A DNA stretch of 64,000 nt from Apricaphanius iberus. Taxonomy: Eukaryota; Chordata; Actinopteri; Cyprinodontiformes; Aphaniidae. Made by a program: the position numbers and the translations under genes. The stretch is taken from assembly GCA_028564705.1 (NCBI GenBank), contig JAPXFQ010000132.1, forward strand, positions 744,001 to 808,000, written 5' to 3'. Shown piece after piece: positions 20,906 to 31,491 of the stretch. Positions within the stretch are counted from its first letter, which is position 1. Every line of letters begins with the position of its first letter. Below the pieces are notes generated by a model. The model was not told the DNA's origin. It ran no database searches and saw only the letters and a program-made list of their open reading frames with translations.

Positions 20906-23315
20906 TTAATTATGGATTTCTTATACACCTTTTCTACTAGGGTCTACAGGACCCAGGCTGTGTCGGGTCAGCCCTGTATTTAACGCTTTTCCACTGGCTT
21001 TGTCTCTACCGAGCCAATGCCTTATTTCGGACAAACCCCTGGCTCAGTCCGAAGCATGTCAACGTACCCTACACATCCATATTTAGAGACTGTTCCGGCA
21101 AAGTGATATCAGTCACACCTACCTACGTAGTGGTAGCCACTAAGGTGGTGTGCAGTTATGTCACAGATAATAGCGCCTGATCGACCCCAAGTAAACACCT
21201 TGCAACAATGGTACATTATAACATTATACCTCGTAGCGCATTGTCGTTCAAGATGTCTGCCAATAAAGATCTGCCTTTACAGACTGTGCCACTTTGCTAC
21301 TCTGAGCCCGCCCACATCTGTGTTCCTGAGATGGCAATGCAAACACAACCAGGCTGTGCTGGGATGGGTTGAATACTTTTTAAGTGCCAAGATTATTGTA
21401 ACAAATCTAAAATGATTGACAGATACATAAAAAAACCATATGGTAATTTAAACAAACAGTAGTATTAGAATTCTAACATGCAGCGACACAGTGTTACGGG
21501 TGGCCTAGATGACATGGACGTCATTTGAAAATAGTTATTTCCGTCATTATAGACATGATACTTTGCTCTGACTTACAGAAAAGTCCAGTTGATCTCTGCA
21601 ATGGTTGTTGTAACATTTGACAATAGTACCAGGATGGCATGTTGTACTGATATAGTGCAAACTCTGAATGAGCCACACTGCAGAGGCCCTGCTGAATTAT
21701 TTTGTTATGTAAAAAATAATCTGAGTATCTAATTAGGCATTGTGAGATATTGTTCCTATGCACTTATTGTCTCTTTCATTCTTTATATTTCCTTGTTTAC
21801 CAGTAGCCATGATACTGATATAGCGAAATTGTACTTTTGCTCAAGGCTTCTTTTAATTTCCACCTTGTTCTCATCATGACGGTATAGAACCTCCCCATTA
21901 TTGTGACCTGTATAAGGACTTTGACATAAGGCTGTGAAATATTAAACTCCTTAGACACTTTGAAGTCTTGCATGGTCAGCAACATTATCCCTCTAGTCAC
22001 AAGCCAAGGCATAATTTACTTTTCCGAGGAAAGAAGATGAGTTTATAGTTTGCATGACTTGCCATCACTCTTTCAGGGAAAGTAAAAATGAGTTACAGTC
22101 AAGGGCAGCTCTGTCAGATCCATCTTCACAGGCTGAAACAATTTACTGTCCTGCAGGAATATATGGAGCTGCTGTCAGACATCCAACAAATATGTATCAG
22201 CATGTCACAACAACAGCAGCAAGAATCAACGTTTTACAGCAAGAAAGCAATCCGTTCCTGTCTATCTTTCTGTTTTGAACCTAAAGTGATTTCTCTGCCT
22301 CTTAAGGTTCTCTGCTCTGTTTCAGAAATCTAATGGATTTATATGGATGTGAGCCCTAAGATAGAACGTGTCCACTTCATTCCTTTTGGCTCGAGTGTCT
22401 CTCAATACAAGAAATGACCAGTCTGCTATGATCCATTTTTAAAATGTAATGAGTTCACATTTGAACAACCACTGATCATTGGGATCACCCAGGTTGAGAA
22501 ATTATGAGAAAATTCTCAAACGTTTAATCAGTAGAAAAGAAAATGTGGGGAAATTGCTCAGTGAAAATGAAATTTACCTAAAACCTCTGCATTTCTTCTT
22601 CCTTTCAGTCATGCCCTGAGTAGACAGCTTATCAATTCTCTATATGTACCAAAACCTACCGCTCTGTTTTTTATTTTCCGAATAAACAACTATTTATTAG
22701 ATGGAGGCCCGGGTGATGACAGAGAAAATCACAGCATTCCAGTAGGCTATGTTCTTCACTCCAGTCCTCTTATTTTATTTGTGCGGTGTTGAAGAAATTC
22801 TCCTCTCCTGAGAGTGTTTTATTTCAATATGATTTTAATTGGGTCAGCGCTTAGGTTTCCACACCAGACCTCATCTACTTTCATGGCAATGCAACATTCT
22901 GTAAAACAATGAATGTTACATCAGAGTTAGGCATAGTTAGGCGGAAAGGAAAGGAAAATAAGCAACAACAGGAGTAGATACTGTCTGACATACCTACTAT
23001 GACATTGCTGCCATCTTTTTCTGTCATAATCTGAAAATTAACCAGCTGATTATCTCCTCTGTGGTCGCCATGTTTTTTTGGGGTTTTTTTCCACCTTACA
23101 AGTTGCTTACTCTGCCTTTCCCCTACTGGAAGTATGTGCAGTACGCAAGCATCGTGCACAAGACACAGCTGGCTGCTGGTATCAATGCAAGGTTAAAAAG
23201 TATATTTCCAGTCTTACTGTCAAAATGCGCTTCCAATTAAGTGAGTACTGGCAAAACCGGTTATTGGTTTTATGTTGAGGCAGTGGGGACTGTCATTGGC
23301 AGCTGCTGAAATAAC
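20906..23315. other. Intergenic DNA, unresolved repeats
   Basis: Around 20935-21340 the sequence has a more GC-rich, repeat-like character (CTAGGGTCTACAGGACCCAG; GCCCACATCTGTGTTCCTGA) but I could not find termini. The frames at 21797-22012 and 22054-22333 show no known domain. The rest is AT-rich. Confidence 0.45.
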
Positions 23316-23452
23316 TAGTAAAGTGACATGTAATCTAATTTAGTTACTTTTTAAAAACAGGCATCAGTAAAGTAACTAAGTTACTTTTGGAAGAAGTCAC
23401 CAGTAGTCAGTAATTAGATTACTATCTCAGAGTAACTGTGGCAACACTGTTC
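23316..23452 (-). mobile_element. hAT-like MITE fragment, inverted relative to 2.7 kb
   Basis: In reverse complement it reads CAGTGTTGCCACAGTTACTC, then TAGTAATCTAATTACTGACT and TTAGTTACTTTACTGATGCC, the same order as 2693-2854. It abuts the SINE at 23471. Confidence 0.65.
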
Positions 23453-23470
23453 ACAAGCCAGAAACATGTA

Positions 23471-23702
23471 GGTAAATGGATTGGACTTATACTGTATAGT
23501 GCTCTTCTAGTCATGCTGACCACTCAAAGTGTTTTAAAGTGGAGCTACATTCACAGTCATACACCAATATACAGATTGGTAGGTAACTTGGGTTTAAGTG
23601 CCTTGCCAGGAAAACAACTACATGTGACATAAGGAAGCAGGAACAGAACCTAAAACTCTAAGATCACAAGCCAACTACTCTACATAGTGAGCCACAGTCG
23701 CT
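23471..23702 (-). mobile_element. tRNA-derived SINE family 1, diverged copy
   Basis: On the minus strand it opens GCGACTGTGGCTCACTATGT, has the tRNA-like stretch TTAGGTTCTGTTCC at the B box position, the body GGCAAGGCACTTAAACCCAA, and ends ACTATACAGTATAAGTCCA before CATTTACC, matching the order of the copy at 3452-3790. Confidence 0.75.
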
Positions 23703-24240
23703 TGGTAGATGGTTCAGTTTAGTGACTTCCCTCACGCTCACTGGGCAATACAATCCATCTTTACAGGTTGGCCTCATACATAGAGCAAAGGGAAAGGAAG
23801 AAAAAAGCAAACTGTGAGGAAATCTGGATAATTTATCTTCCAGGAACCTGTAGAAAAAATACTGCATTTATTTCATCATTGCTCTTACATACTTTTCCTC
23901 TTCTGAGTGTGCAGGTTACAGACCGATGTATTATCAACCTGTTAGCCCTTTATGCTCTTAGCGAGGATGGGTGCATCTGCATCTGCTCCCTCCTCCTCTC
24001 TGTGTCTGTCTCTGTCTTTGCCTGTGGCTCTTGTCTTGTCATACTGTATCTATCTGGAGCACCTCTCTGCATTCCTCCTCTGAAATGTTTATCAATTTTT
24101 AACCATGGATTTGGTCAGATGATCTCTAAATGAGATCTTTAAACATTCTCTAATAAAAGAGCAGGTCCTGGGGAACCCTTTTGTCCTGGTGGTACACTTC
24201 TCAACAGTTACATACTGGACTCCTGGGGAGAATGGAAGAT
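23703..24240. other. Intergenic DNA, no gene recognised
   Basis: Contains a CT-rich tract near 23985-24025. Open frames have no recognisable domain. Confidence 0.45.
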
Positions 24241-24241
24241 T

Positions 24242-24502
24242 ATGTTTCCGTCGTTGCTGTCCATCGAAGATGTGAAAGATGTATATATAACTGGATTAAT
24301 GATAGCTGGGTTTCTGTTGTTTGGAACGGGAGGGTTCTTGGTTTATCCCAAACTTCAACAAGTGTCGGCAGCAATTGGGAAGCTCCTTGACCAGCACAAA
24401 GGGATGGGTCGGGCTTTAAATACTCAGACTCAAACATTAAATGAACTAAGCTGCAGGTTGACTGCAAATTCGGAACTTATACTTGAAAGGGAAACCAGCT
24501 AG
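24242..24502 (+). CDS. Possible small single-pass membrane protein ORF, 86 codons
   Basis: The frame encodes an N-terminal acidic segment, a hydrophobic stretch of about 22 residues (around residues 14-36, VYITGLMIAGFLLFGTGGFL) and then a heptad-like helix rich in Leu and Gln (KLQQVSAAIGKLLDQ, TQTLNELSCRL). The arrangement, one membrane span followed by a coiled coil, is sensible for a real protein. The DNA around it (24150-24700, for example CTCCCCAGGAGGATAATGCT) gives me the impression of a repeated fish sequence, so it may be a small ORF of a transposable element. No homologue is named and no promoter or splice signal supports it. Confidence 0.3.
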   Translation: MFPSLLSIEDVKDVYITGLMIAGFLLFGTGGFLVYPKLQQVSAAIGKLLDQHKGMGRALNTQTQTLNELSCRLTANSELILERETS

Positions 24503-25229
24503 AATAAGATGAAAAAGACTCCAAGGCATACAGAACAGTGCTCCTGCCTAAAACCGTAGCATTCACTGCTATCTGAATTCGACTCCCTGTGCTGGCCTTG
24601 GAGGTGGGAAAACAAAAGCTCCCCAGGAGGATAATGCTGACAGAAGCACTTTGGGAACCCTTCTACGTCTCTTACATGGTACTAAGAGAGAGTTAACAGT
24701 CTCACCATCACTGATGCACACACACATGCACATTCACTAAAATGAGACACATGCATTCTTGGATCTTAACATGCTCGCCCCCTAAAACGCTCCTTCCTGT
24801 TCCTGCAGGAATCTTTGTTCTTCTGTTTCAAACCCATGTACTTAAACAATTGGTTTAAAGGGACTTTTTCCTTTTACTTAAGGACATTCATAAATTTTGG
24901 AGATAAAGATAGCAATAAAAAAATAAAAACATGTATACTCTAAGATTTTTCTCCCAAACCAAAAATAGTGACAGTCTAAACGATTATTTAAAGAGCATGT
25001 TTGCATCAAAAGTTGCTGCACTGGGCTGCCTTACACCGATAAATGTAACTTTGTTGATTAATGAAGTGCTGATGGAATGAACTGATATCTAAACAATTAA
25101 AAGCAAAAACCCATCTTAAAAATGAAACAAATTTGTGTGATATACTTTTTAGAGAGAGAAAAGGAGTTCTGTAATCCAGGTGACACTGAGAAAACAAGTC
25201 GGTACTTCTCTGTGTTAAAAGAAGTAGTT
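24503..25229. other. Flank of the small ORF, otherwise nothing seen
   Basis: 24503-24700 is probably part of the same repeat as the small ORF. From 24730 on it is AT-rich without features; the frame 25006-25374 minus is antisense to a LINE tail. Confidence 0.4.
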
Positions 25230-25480
25230 TGAGATGTTTCAGAACTCTGATCCAGATTCTCCTCTCTTTGGAGTTCCTCTGGTTACGTCCCACTGTGAGG
25301 AGATCCCAGGAAAGACCCAAAAAAGAAAGACTTGCTTGAGTCACTGTGCATCTTAATCGGGCCTGGGAACGCAATGCGATCCGCCATACTGAGCTGGAGG
25401 ATGTCGCAGTAGAGGAAAACCGTTACACCCCCACCCCATCCAATTACAAATAAATGGAACATAATGGATGGATGCTCACA
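25230..25480 (+). mobile_element. Rex3-like (RTE) LINE 3' end
   Basis: The order GGAGTTCCTCTGGTTACGTC, GTGAGGAGATCCCAGGAAAG, GGGCCTGGGAACGCAATGCG, GAGCTGGAGGATGTCGCAG and finally GGATGGATG is that of the last coding part and tail of the widespread fish RTE family Rex3, whose 3' end carries GATG-type repeats. The copy is truncated and diverged. Confidence 0.65.
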
Positions 25481-26934
25481 TGTATTCTTTTTCTTGTTTA
25501 TTAGGAACAACAAAATATAACATTGCACACATTATGTTGATGTCATAATGAGTTTTTATGGAGGAAGCAGACATACCGGAGGCAGAAGATGAAGAACATA
25601 GTTTTTAATATACAATCAAAAGGGAACTTATTAAAACTCAGGAATCAGGCTGGTACATCAAGCTGGAGGGCACACAGAAAACGAGAACTAACGGGGAGAA
25701 AATAATGGGGATGGTTGCAAGGGATTATGGGGAAGGACCCAGTAGAGAACAATGTAGAAAGGGAGCTAAATACAGCATACATAGAGGAAAGAGAGAAGCA
25801 TGACATAAAGGCCAGAAGGGTTAATCAGAGAAAAGTAGAGACGGTTGGGAGAGAGCAGACAGAAGAGAATCAAAGGATGAAAATCAGCTGTGCAGAGAAG
25901 CAGGCTGACAGAAGGTGAAAGATAAACATAGCAGAGACTAAAACCACAGGGAAAAGATTAAATACTGATATAAGGAAACACAGGCTGGAGCAAGGATGGT
26001 GAATTAATTCATTGAAATGGCAAGATCTAAAGCAATAACTAATTAAGAAATAATCAAAACGGAAATATAAAAGAAACCCCACCTAAAAATATATTTGAGT
26101 GTAGAATAAACTCAAGCATGACGTAACCATGGAAATCTCTGGAGGTTGTGGTTAGTCGGATTGAACCTGTGAAACGATTTAAAAGAAACTTTTCCATAAA
26201 GCTCATACCAGTATGAGAGAGAAGAGTGGGAATGTGTGGAATCTGGAAGACACAGGTTTTGAATGATTTGGTTCTTGTTTTTGAAGGTTACAGAGACCAG
26301 AATTGGGTTCTATTTCGCGTTGCACTTCTTAAAAGCGAGAGCAAACCTGAAGAAATAGCATCAAGAACAACGATTTTTTTTTTTGGGGGGGGGGATAGAA
26401 TTTTATTGTGTAAAATAAACAGATATCCCTCTTGCTTTCCAGAAGAATATTACTGTCAAACAAATTCCAGATATAATTTGTTTTTTTAAAGAATATAGCT
26501 TTTGCTCCATGTTAATATTTACGTGGGCAAAAGCTTTGTTGTGTTACATACCATCTGTTTATGATAACTTTACGGTAATTTTGTTAATTTTGTAATGGGG
26601 TGAAAGCATAAAGGCGACCTACCAATGAAAATATGTAATGTAGAATAAAATTCCATTTGGTGGTTTGGATCTTTTACTAATTCTTTACTGAACAAATTTT
26701 CAAATGATAATTTATTGTGGTCAAATCGAGAAAGATCAGTGCACCTTTACAGCAGTCTTTCAGAAAACAAGGACGGCTCTTCCATACAAACTCTAACAGA
26801 GCCCTACCTATAGTTTTATTTATACAAGGGTCTACATTCAGATAGTGTGGTGTATTCTAGTCTTGGCGCTCGACAAGTCTTTGAGAACTTTTCATCCACA
26901 TTCTCTGCAAACATAGTCACCTTATATAAAAAAC
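25481..26934. other. Intergenic DNA; purine-rich stretch and T11G10 run
   Basis: 25560-25990 is strongly purine-rich on the plus strand and may be a copy of a repeat like the one flanking the L2 at 27.8-29.6 kb. A run of T11 followed by G10 occurs at 26374-26394. No gene is recognised. Confidence 0.5.
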
Positions 26935-27465
26935 ACATGCACACTGTGAGAAATAACTGTAATATATACAGTCATTTTCTGTGTTTCTGTAAAGTAAGTT
27001 ACTGTGATTGTTTGTATAGTAAAATACTGTATATTTAGAAGTAATTGGCTAAATATCGTAGAAATCACGGCAATACAGACAATACTGTATAAACACACAG
27101 CAGACCAAGTTCTACTGTAGTAAGTCAAAGTAATTTCCTCAGTACTGTAAAAAACAGTACCATGTTATGTACTGTAGAAAATCACAGTAACTGTAACAAT
27201 TCACAATAATTCATAGAAATTTGAAGTAACATATTGTGTTTGGTAGGGAATGGGGAAACAGATAAATATCCTTCAACACTTTTTGTTTGGCATCACCAGT
27301 GATATAAACAACAATACATAATATCTATTGTGTCATATTTATAGGTTGCAAAATACTACTGTAATAACAGATAATTACTGTGTTCACTTCTACAGCCACA
27401 ACACTAATGTTTCTTACAGCAACTTGCAGTTAATTACTGTGAATTTCACAGTTTCTTTGTTGGAG
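26935..27465. repeat. ACTGT/ACAGT-rich MITE-like repeat
   Basis: Words such as TACTGTGATT, AATACTGTA, ACTGTAGAAA and CACAGTAACTGTAA recur in both orientations over about 530 bp. The left edge ACACTGTGAGAAATAACTGT and the reverse complement of the right edge AAACTGTGAAATTCACAGTA are similar, suggesting inverted termini. I recognise the style from fish DNA transposons but cannot assign a superfamily. Confidence 0.5.
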
Positions 27466-27708
27466 TGCAGCACCATTACTCAGACATTGCATACAATCTC
27501 TAGTACAGGGTTAAGGAAAACTGAAAAGCTAAGGAACAGATGGAAAAGTCTGGCAGCTCCAGAAATATGACGGAAAGTTGGGCATAACAATGTTCTTTGA
27601 GTTCTACTGAACAGTCTTCATTGAACTTTTTTGGAGGTGTGTGTATGTGTGTGGGGGTGCACCTTCAGGACAGACTATGAATTTGTATTTAACCAATCAG
27701 ATGGATGC

Positions 27709-27795
27709 ACAGTGGACCCTCAGTATTTGGGGGTTTTAGGGACCACGGATGGCAATGAATAACTAAAATCTTCAAATACTCGCGGCTCCCCTCTA
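27709..27795 (+). mobile_element. Tigger/pogo-like transposon terminus
   Basis: CACAGTGGACCCTCAGTATT followed by TAGGGACCACGGAT and AATACTCGCGGCTCCC resembles the start of pogo-group elements (CAGTxGACCCTC...GCGGG). A scrap possibly from the interior of the same family lies at 32740-32810. Short and diverged. Confidence 0.45.
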
Positions 27796-27860
27796 AAAAG
27801 CTTATGTCATGTTGGAGTTTGGTAGAGGACCCAAATGAAGCAGGAAGTAGGCAGATGCAT

Positions 27861-29156
27861 CTCCCATTTATCGGTAAAATTATTGAAAAAGTTGTGTTCC
27901 AGCAGCTAAACAGCTTCCTAGCAATGAACAAACGCCTTGATGTTTATCAGTCTGGTTTTCGTAGATACCACAGCACAGAGACAGCCCTCGTCAAAGTTTT
28001 TAATGACATCCGTACAAATACTGACCATGGAAAAACAACAGTGCTGGTACTGTTAGACCTCAGTGCGGCGTTTGACACTGTTGATCATGATATATTACTG
28101 GAACGTCTAGAGAGCTGGGTCGGACTCTCTGGTACAGTACTCGACTGGTTCACATCCTACCTCAAGAACAGGAACTTCTTTGTATCAGTTAGCCAGTTCT
28201 CATCACAAAACACAGAAATAACATGTGGGGTCCCCCAGGGCTCCATCCTGGGGCCCCTCCTATTTAGCATCTATATGCTTCCGCTTAGCCAGATTATAAC
28301 CGCCAACCATGTTAAATACCACAACTATGCTGACGACACTCAGCTTTATATCTCAGTGTCACCAGATGATGTTGAACCCATCCAAATCCTCAATAAATGC
28401 ATTGAGCAAATTAACAGCTGGATGTCCCATAATTTCCTACAACTGAACAAAAACAAAACTGAAGTGCTTCTCTTTGGACCCAAAAAAGATCGATTAAATA
28501 TCAGTAAACAGCTTCAGTTGGTCCAACTAGAAACTACTGACCAGGCCAGAAATCTAGGTGTAATAATGGACTCAGACCAGAACCTCCAGGGTCACATAAA
28601 GGCAATAACAAGGTCAGCTTTCTATCACCTGAGGAACATTTCTAGGATTAAAGGAATGATGACACAAGGAGACCTAGAAAAACTCATCCATGCATTTATC
28701 TCTAGCCGCCTTGATTACTGTAACAGTATCCTCACAGGTCTACCTAAAAAATCAATCAGACAGCTGCAGCTGATCCAGAACGCTGCTGCTCGTGTTCTCA
28801 CTAGAACCAGGAAAGTAGAACACATCACCCCAGTTCTAAAGTCCTTACACTGGCTCCCTGTAGCTCAGAGAATAGACTTCAAAGTGCTTTTATTGGTATA
28901 TAAATCATTGAATGGTTTAGCACCTGAGTACATTAGAGATCTGCTATCATGGTACAAACCATCCAGATCACTCAGGTCCTCCAGCTCTAATTTACTGATC
29001 GTCCCTAGAACCAGAACCAAACATGGAGAAGCAGCTTTCAGTTTCTATGCTCCTCATCTCTGGAACAAACTACCAGGAGAATGTAAAGCTGCAGAGACAC
29101 TGAACTCTTTTAAGTCTAAAATTAAAACGTATCTATTTAAACTTGCTTATGAGTAA
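27861..29156 (+). pseudogene. L2 ORF2 fragment: reverse transcriptase plus C-terminal domain
   Basis: About 430 codons without a stop. The reverse transcriptase motifs are all present: [16 protein letters not shown] (motif A), [14 protein letters not shown] (motif B) and [14 protein letters not shown] (motif C with catalytic YADD). The later part has [41 protein letters not shown] and [12 protein letters not shown], diagnostic of the L2 C-terminus. The APE endonuclease at the N-terminus is missing because of 5' truncation, and the upstream start codons (27804) belong to unrelated DNA, so this is a fragment, not a working gene. Confidence 0.93.
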
Positions 29157-29447
29157 CTGTTTTTTTTTTTTTTTTTTATTGTAAACATTTGATCTTTATA
29201 TTATTTTATTGTTGTCGTTTTAATTTCTATATTTTATTCTATCTTTTAGCTTTATTTTTAAGTGATTGTGTATTAATTACGTGGATTTGTTCCTTACAAT
29301 ATCTTTTCTTACTGATTGATTACTGTTAAACTTATATGCTTTGTAATCATGTGGTTTCATTATCACTGAATCATGTAAAGCACCTTGAATTAACTTGTGT
29401 TGAAAGTGTGCTATAGAAATAAAATTGCCTTGCCTTGCCTTGCCTTG
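27861..29447 (+). mobile_element. L2-type LINE, 5' truncated, open reverse transcriptase frame
   Basis: Homology begins abruptly at [10 protein letters not shown] near 27861, the start of the reverse transcriptase region. The copy then runs unbroken to a stop at 29154-29156, an AT-rich 3' UTR, and a tail GAAAGTGTGCTATAGAAATA followed by (TTGCC)n to 29447, the typical L2 3' end. 5' truncation is normal for LINEs. Flanking DNA on both sides (27795-27860 and 29448-29640) looks like one repeat that it entered. Diverged relatives are at 20247-20606, 45297-46105 and 55575-56288. It is the youngest LINE in the window, judged by its unbroken frame. Confidence 0.93.
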
Positions 29448-29829
29448 TAATAATGAAAAGTTTAACAAAAAACTGGAAATATTTACAAGAACTCTGGGAA
29501 GGCACATGGGAACCAGGATGACAGGGGTGAAAAAAAAGGAGGAAAGAACAAAACTGTGAGAAATAAATGTACTTAGGGAAGAATTGTGAATGGCATTGAT
29601 TGTTGGTAATGACAATCAGGTTAGAGGCAACAGCTGTGGATAGTTGCAGACCGACATACTGCAGGAAGTTCTATAGTTAGCATAGAAGAGACCCAGGGAA
29701 AAGAAAAGACATTAATCCAGCTGTGCCTAATTCCAGTTCTACAGATCTATCATCCTGCAACTTTTAGATTCCTCCATTCTCCAACACCACTATAATACAT
29801 GTCTCATCAGAAACTTTTAGCTCTACAGG
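29448..29829. other. Repeat flanking the L2, no gene
   Basis: Purine-rich DNA (GAACTCTGGGAAGGCACATG; GTAATGACAATCAGGTTAG) that appears to continue the repeat interrupted by the L2, whose left half would be 27795-27860. The frame 29277-29615 minus is antisense to the L2 tail and this repeat. Confidence 0.45.
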
Positions 29830-30260
29830 GACACGGTCAGTGTTGGGCATCTTACATGAAAAAAGTAATTAATTATAGTTACAATTTACTTTTTCCAAAA
29901 CGAAATCGAGTTAGTAGCTCAGTTACTACACTTTAAAAGTAATTACTTTCTCAGCAAAGTAACTGTGGCGTTATTTCTGTAACACAGTTACGTTCTATGA
30001 TATATATAAGGTGACACATTTTTATAACTGAATGACGAATACTAAAACACCATATGCAGTATTTTAGAACATTTAATATTTTAACTTGACTCAATAAGAT
30101 TGAAGCTGTATGCAGAAAAATGAAAATATACAAAAAGTAAATATTGGAAATACATAATCAGACAATGTTTAATGAAAATGTCATTAAAGTGCAAAACTAA
30201 GACAGACAGCTGTGGGTAAAATAAAACGAAGATAAATCTGTCCATTAAGTTTAGCTCTAT

Positions 30261-30996
30261 TAGGGCCGGGACTTGATTAAAATGTTCAATCTAATTAATT
30301 ACAGGCTTTGTAATTAATTAATTGAAATTAATCGCATTTTAATTTCACATAAATATTTGACCTGAGAAAAGTGAGAATTTTCGTCACATGGATTTTTAGT
30401 ATGAATAATGACTGAATAGATGACTTTGAGTTATCAGAAAAAATAAAAACCATCATTCTGTCAGAACACCGATAAGAGAATCATTGAGAAAGCGGAAATG
30501 TCTCTCAGATAGAAATAGATAAATTAACACGGTGATAACCAGCAAGCTGCAGCGCACCACCATCATCCCATCTTGCAGAGCTGTGGAGGATGAAATCTTC
30601 TCGTGGAATGAGTTCTGAGATTCTCTGGAGGATCGAGTCCAGAGGAAATAGCTGTAAGCAGCGCCAGTGCACCCGTGTGCGCCATGTACCATGAGAGGGC
30701 ACGCAAGGGACAGAGTAGATGAGACCGCTCCGTCACCAAAACCTTCATGACAGGAAGAAATAGCTGCAGCATAAGTTTTAACTGTAGTGAAAGCTAAATT
30801 TCTGTCCATCAGCTGCTGGAGGAAAGACAGCACGCAGCTTAGCGGATATGAAACGGGATCTGCGCCTTTCTCTGCGCACCAGCTCTGGAAGGCCGCAGTG
30901 CATAAATATGTGCGATTAAAATGCGTTAAAAAAAATTTACGCATTATTTTTGTGTAATTAATTAATCTAAATGAATGCATTAAAGTCCCGGTCCTA
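30261..30996. mobile_element. Nested hAT-like element, TIR TAGGGCCGGGACTT
   Basis: The left end TAGGGCCGGGACTTGATTAA and the reverse complement of the right end TAGGACCGGGACTTTAATGC are inverted. Subterminal TAATTAATTAATTGAAATTA (left) and GTGTAATTAATTAATCTAAA (right) also pair. The flanks AGCTCTAT and AAATCTAT agree at 6 of 8 positions, a decayed 8-bp duplication. The interior carries a DIRS recombinase fragment instead of a transposase. Confidence 0.7.
30590..30896 (-). pseudogene. DIRS-type tyrosine recombinase fragment
   Basis: The minus strand reads AAFQSWCAEKGADPVSYPLS, CVLSFLQQLMDRNLAFTTVK and TYAAAISSCHEGFG. This is the N-terminal core-binding part of the tyrosine recombinase of DIRS retrotransposons (FxxWCxxxGLDPxxxPxxxVLxFLQxLxDxGxxxxTLKxYxAAISxxH). 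After a frame change the next helix may continue in ALALLTAISSGLDPPENL. The catalytic domain with the Arg/Tyr residues is absent. It lies wholly inside the nested hAT-like element, in minus orientation. Confidence 0.75.
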
Positions 30997-31294
30997 AAAT
31001 CTATATCTGTAATTGGACAGTAAACAGAGCACTATTCAACTGGTTGTAATAAGAAATTTTGAGATTGATTTCGTATCACTTGGTCACATGACCTGGAAGC
31101 TATTGAAGGGAAACCTGGTATATCACAGCAATATTATTAATGTAAAATATTGTATGCAATCAAATGTCAGATAAAGTGTTGTGTCTGGTTCTTTAGATGT
31201 AGTAAAACATTTCAAGGTTGATTTGGTGTCACATGCTGTCACGTACTGGAAGCCATGAGGAAGAAAAATATCACACAGCCTCTTTTACAGTAAC

Positions 31295-31491
31295 ATATTG
31301 CGATGTGAGGGGTGAAGATGGACCTGGAGAACTGATTCAGCACAGGTGACTGCAACAAAGAGTGTCGTTCACCAGACAGGTACTCTCTCTCGTTTTACCA
31401 ATCCCACCTGCTTCATTCATTGTGACACTGTAATTGTCACCTGGGCTGAATCAGTTCTCCAGGTCAATCTCCACCCCTCACATCACAATAT
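31295..31491. repeat. Foldback with 56-bp imperfect arms
   Basis: Arm one, 31295-31350, runs through GATGTGAGGGGTGAAGATGG, ACCTGGAGAACTGATTCAGC and ACAGGTGAC. Arm two, 31436-31491, is its reverse complement with about five mismatches. The loop is about 85 nt. A transcript could form a long hairpin. It is not explained by the outer element and may be a small MITE. Confidence 0.85.

Noticed and set aside
27804..27860. Start codon of the L2 frame at 27804 as a real protein start
   Set aside because: The first 19 codons come from unrelated flanking DNA; L2 similarity begins abruptly inside the reverse transcriptase region.
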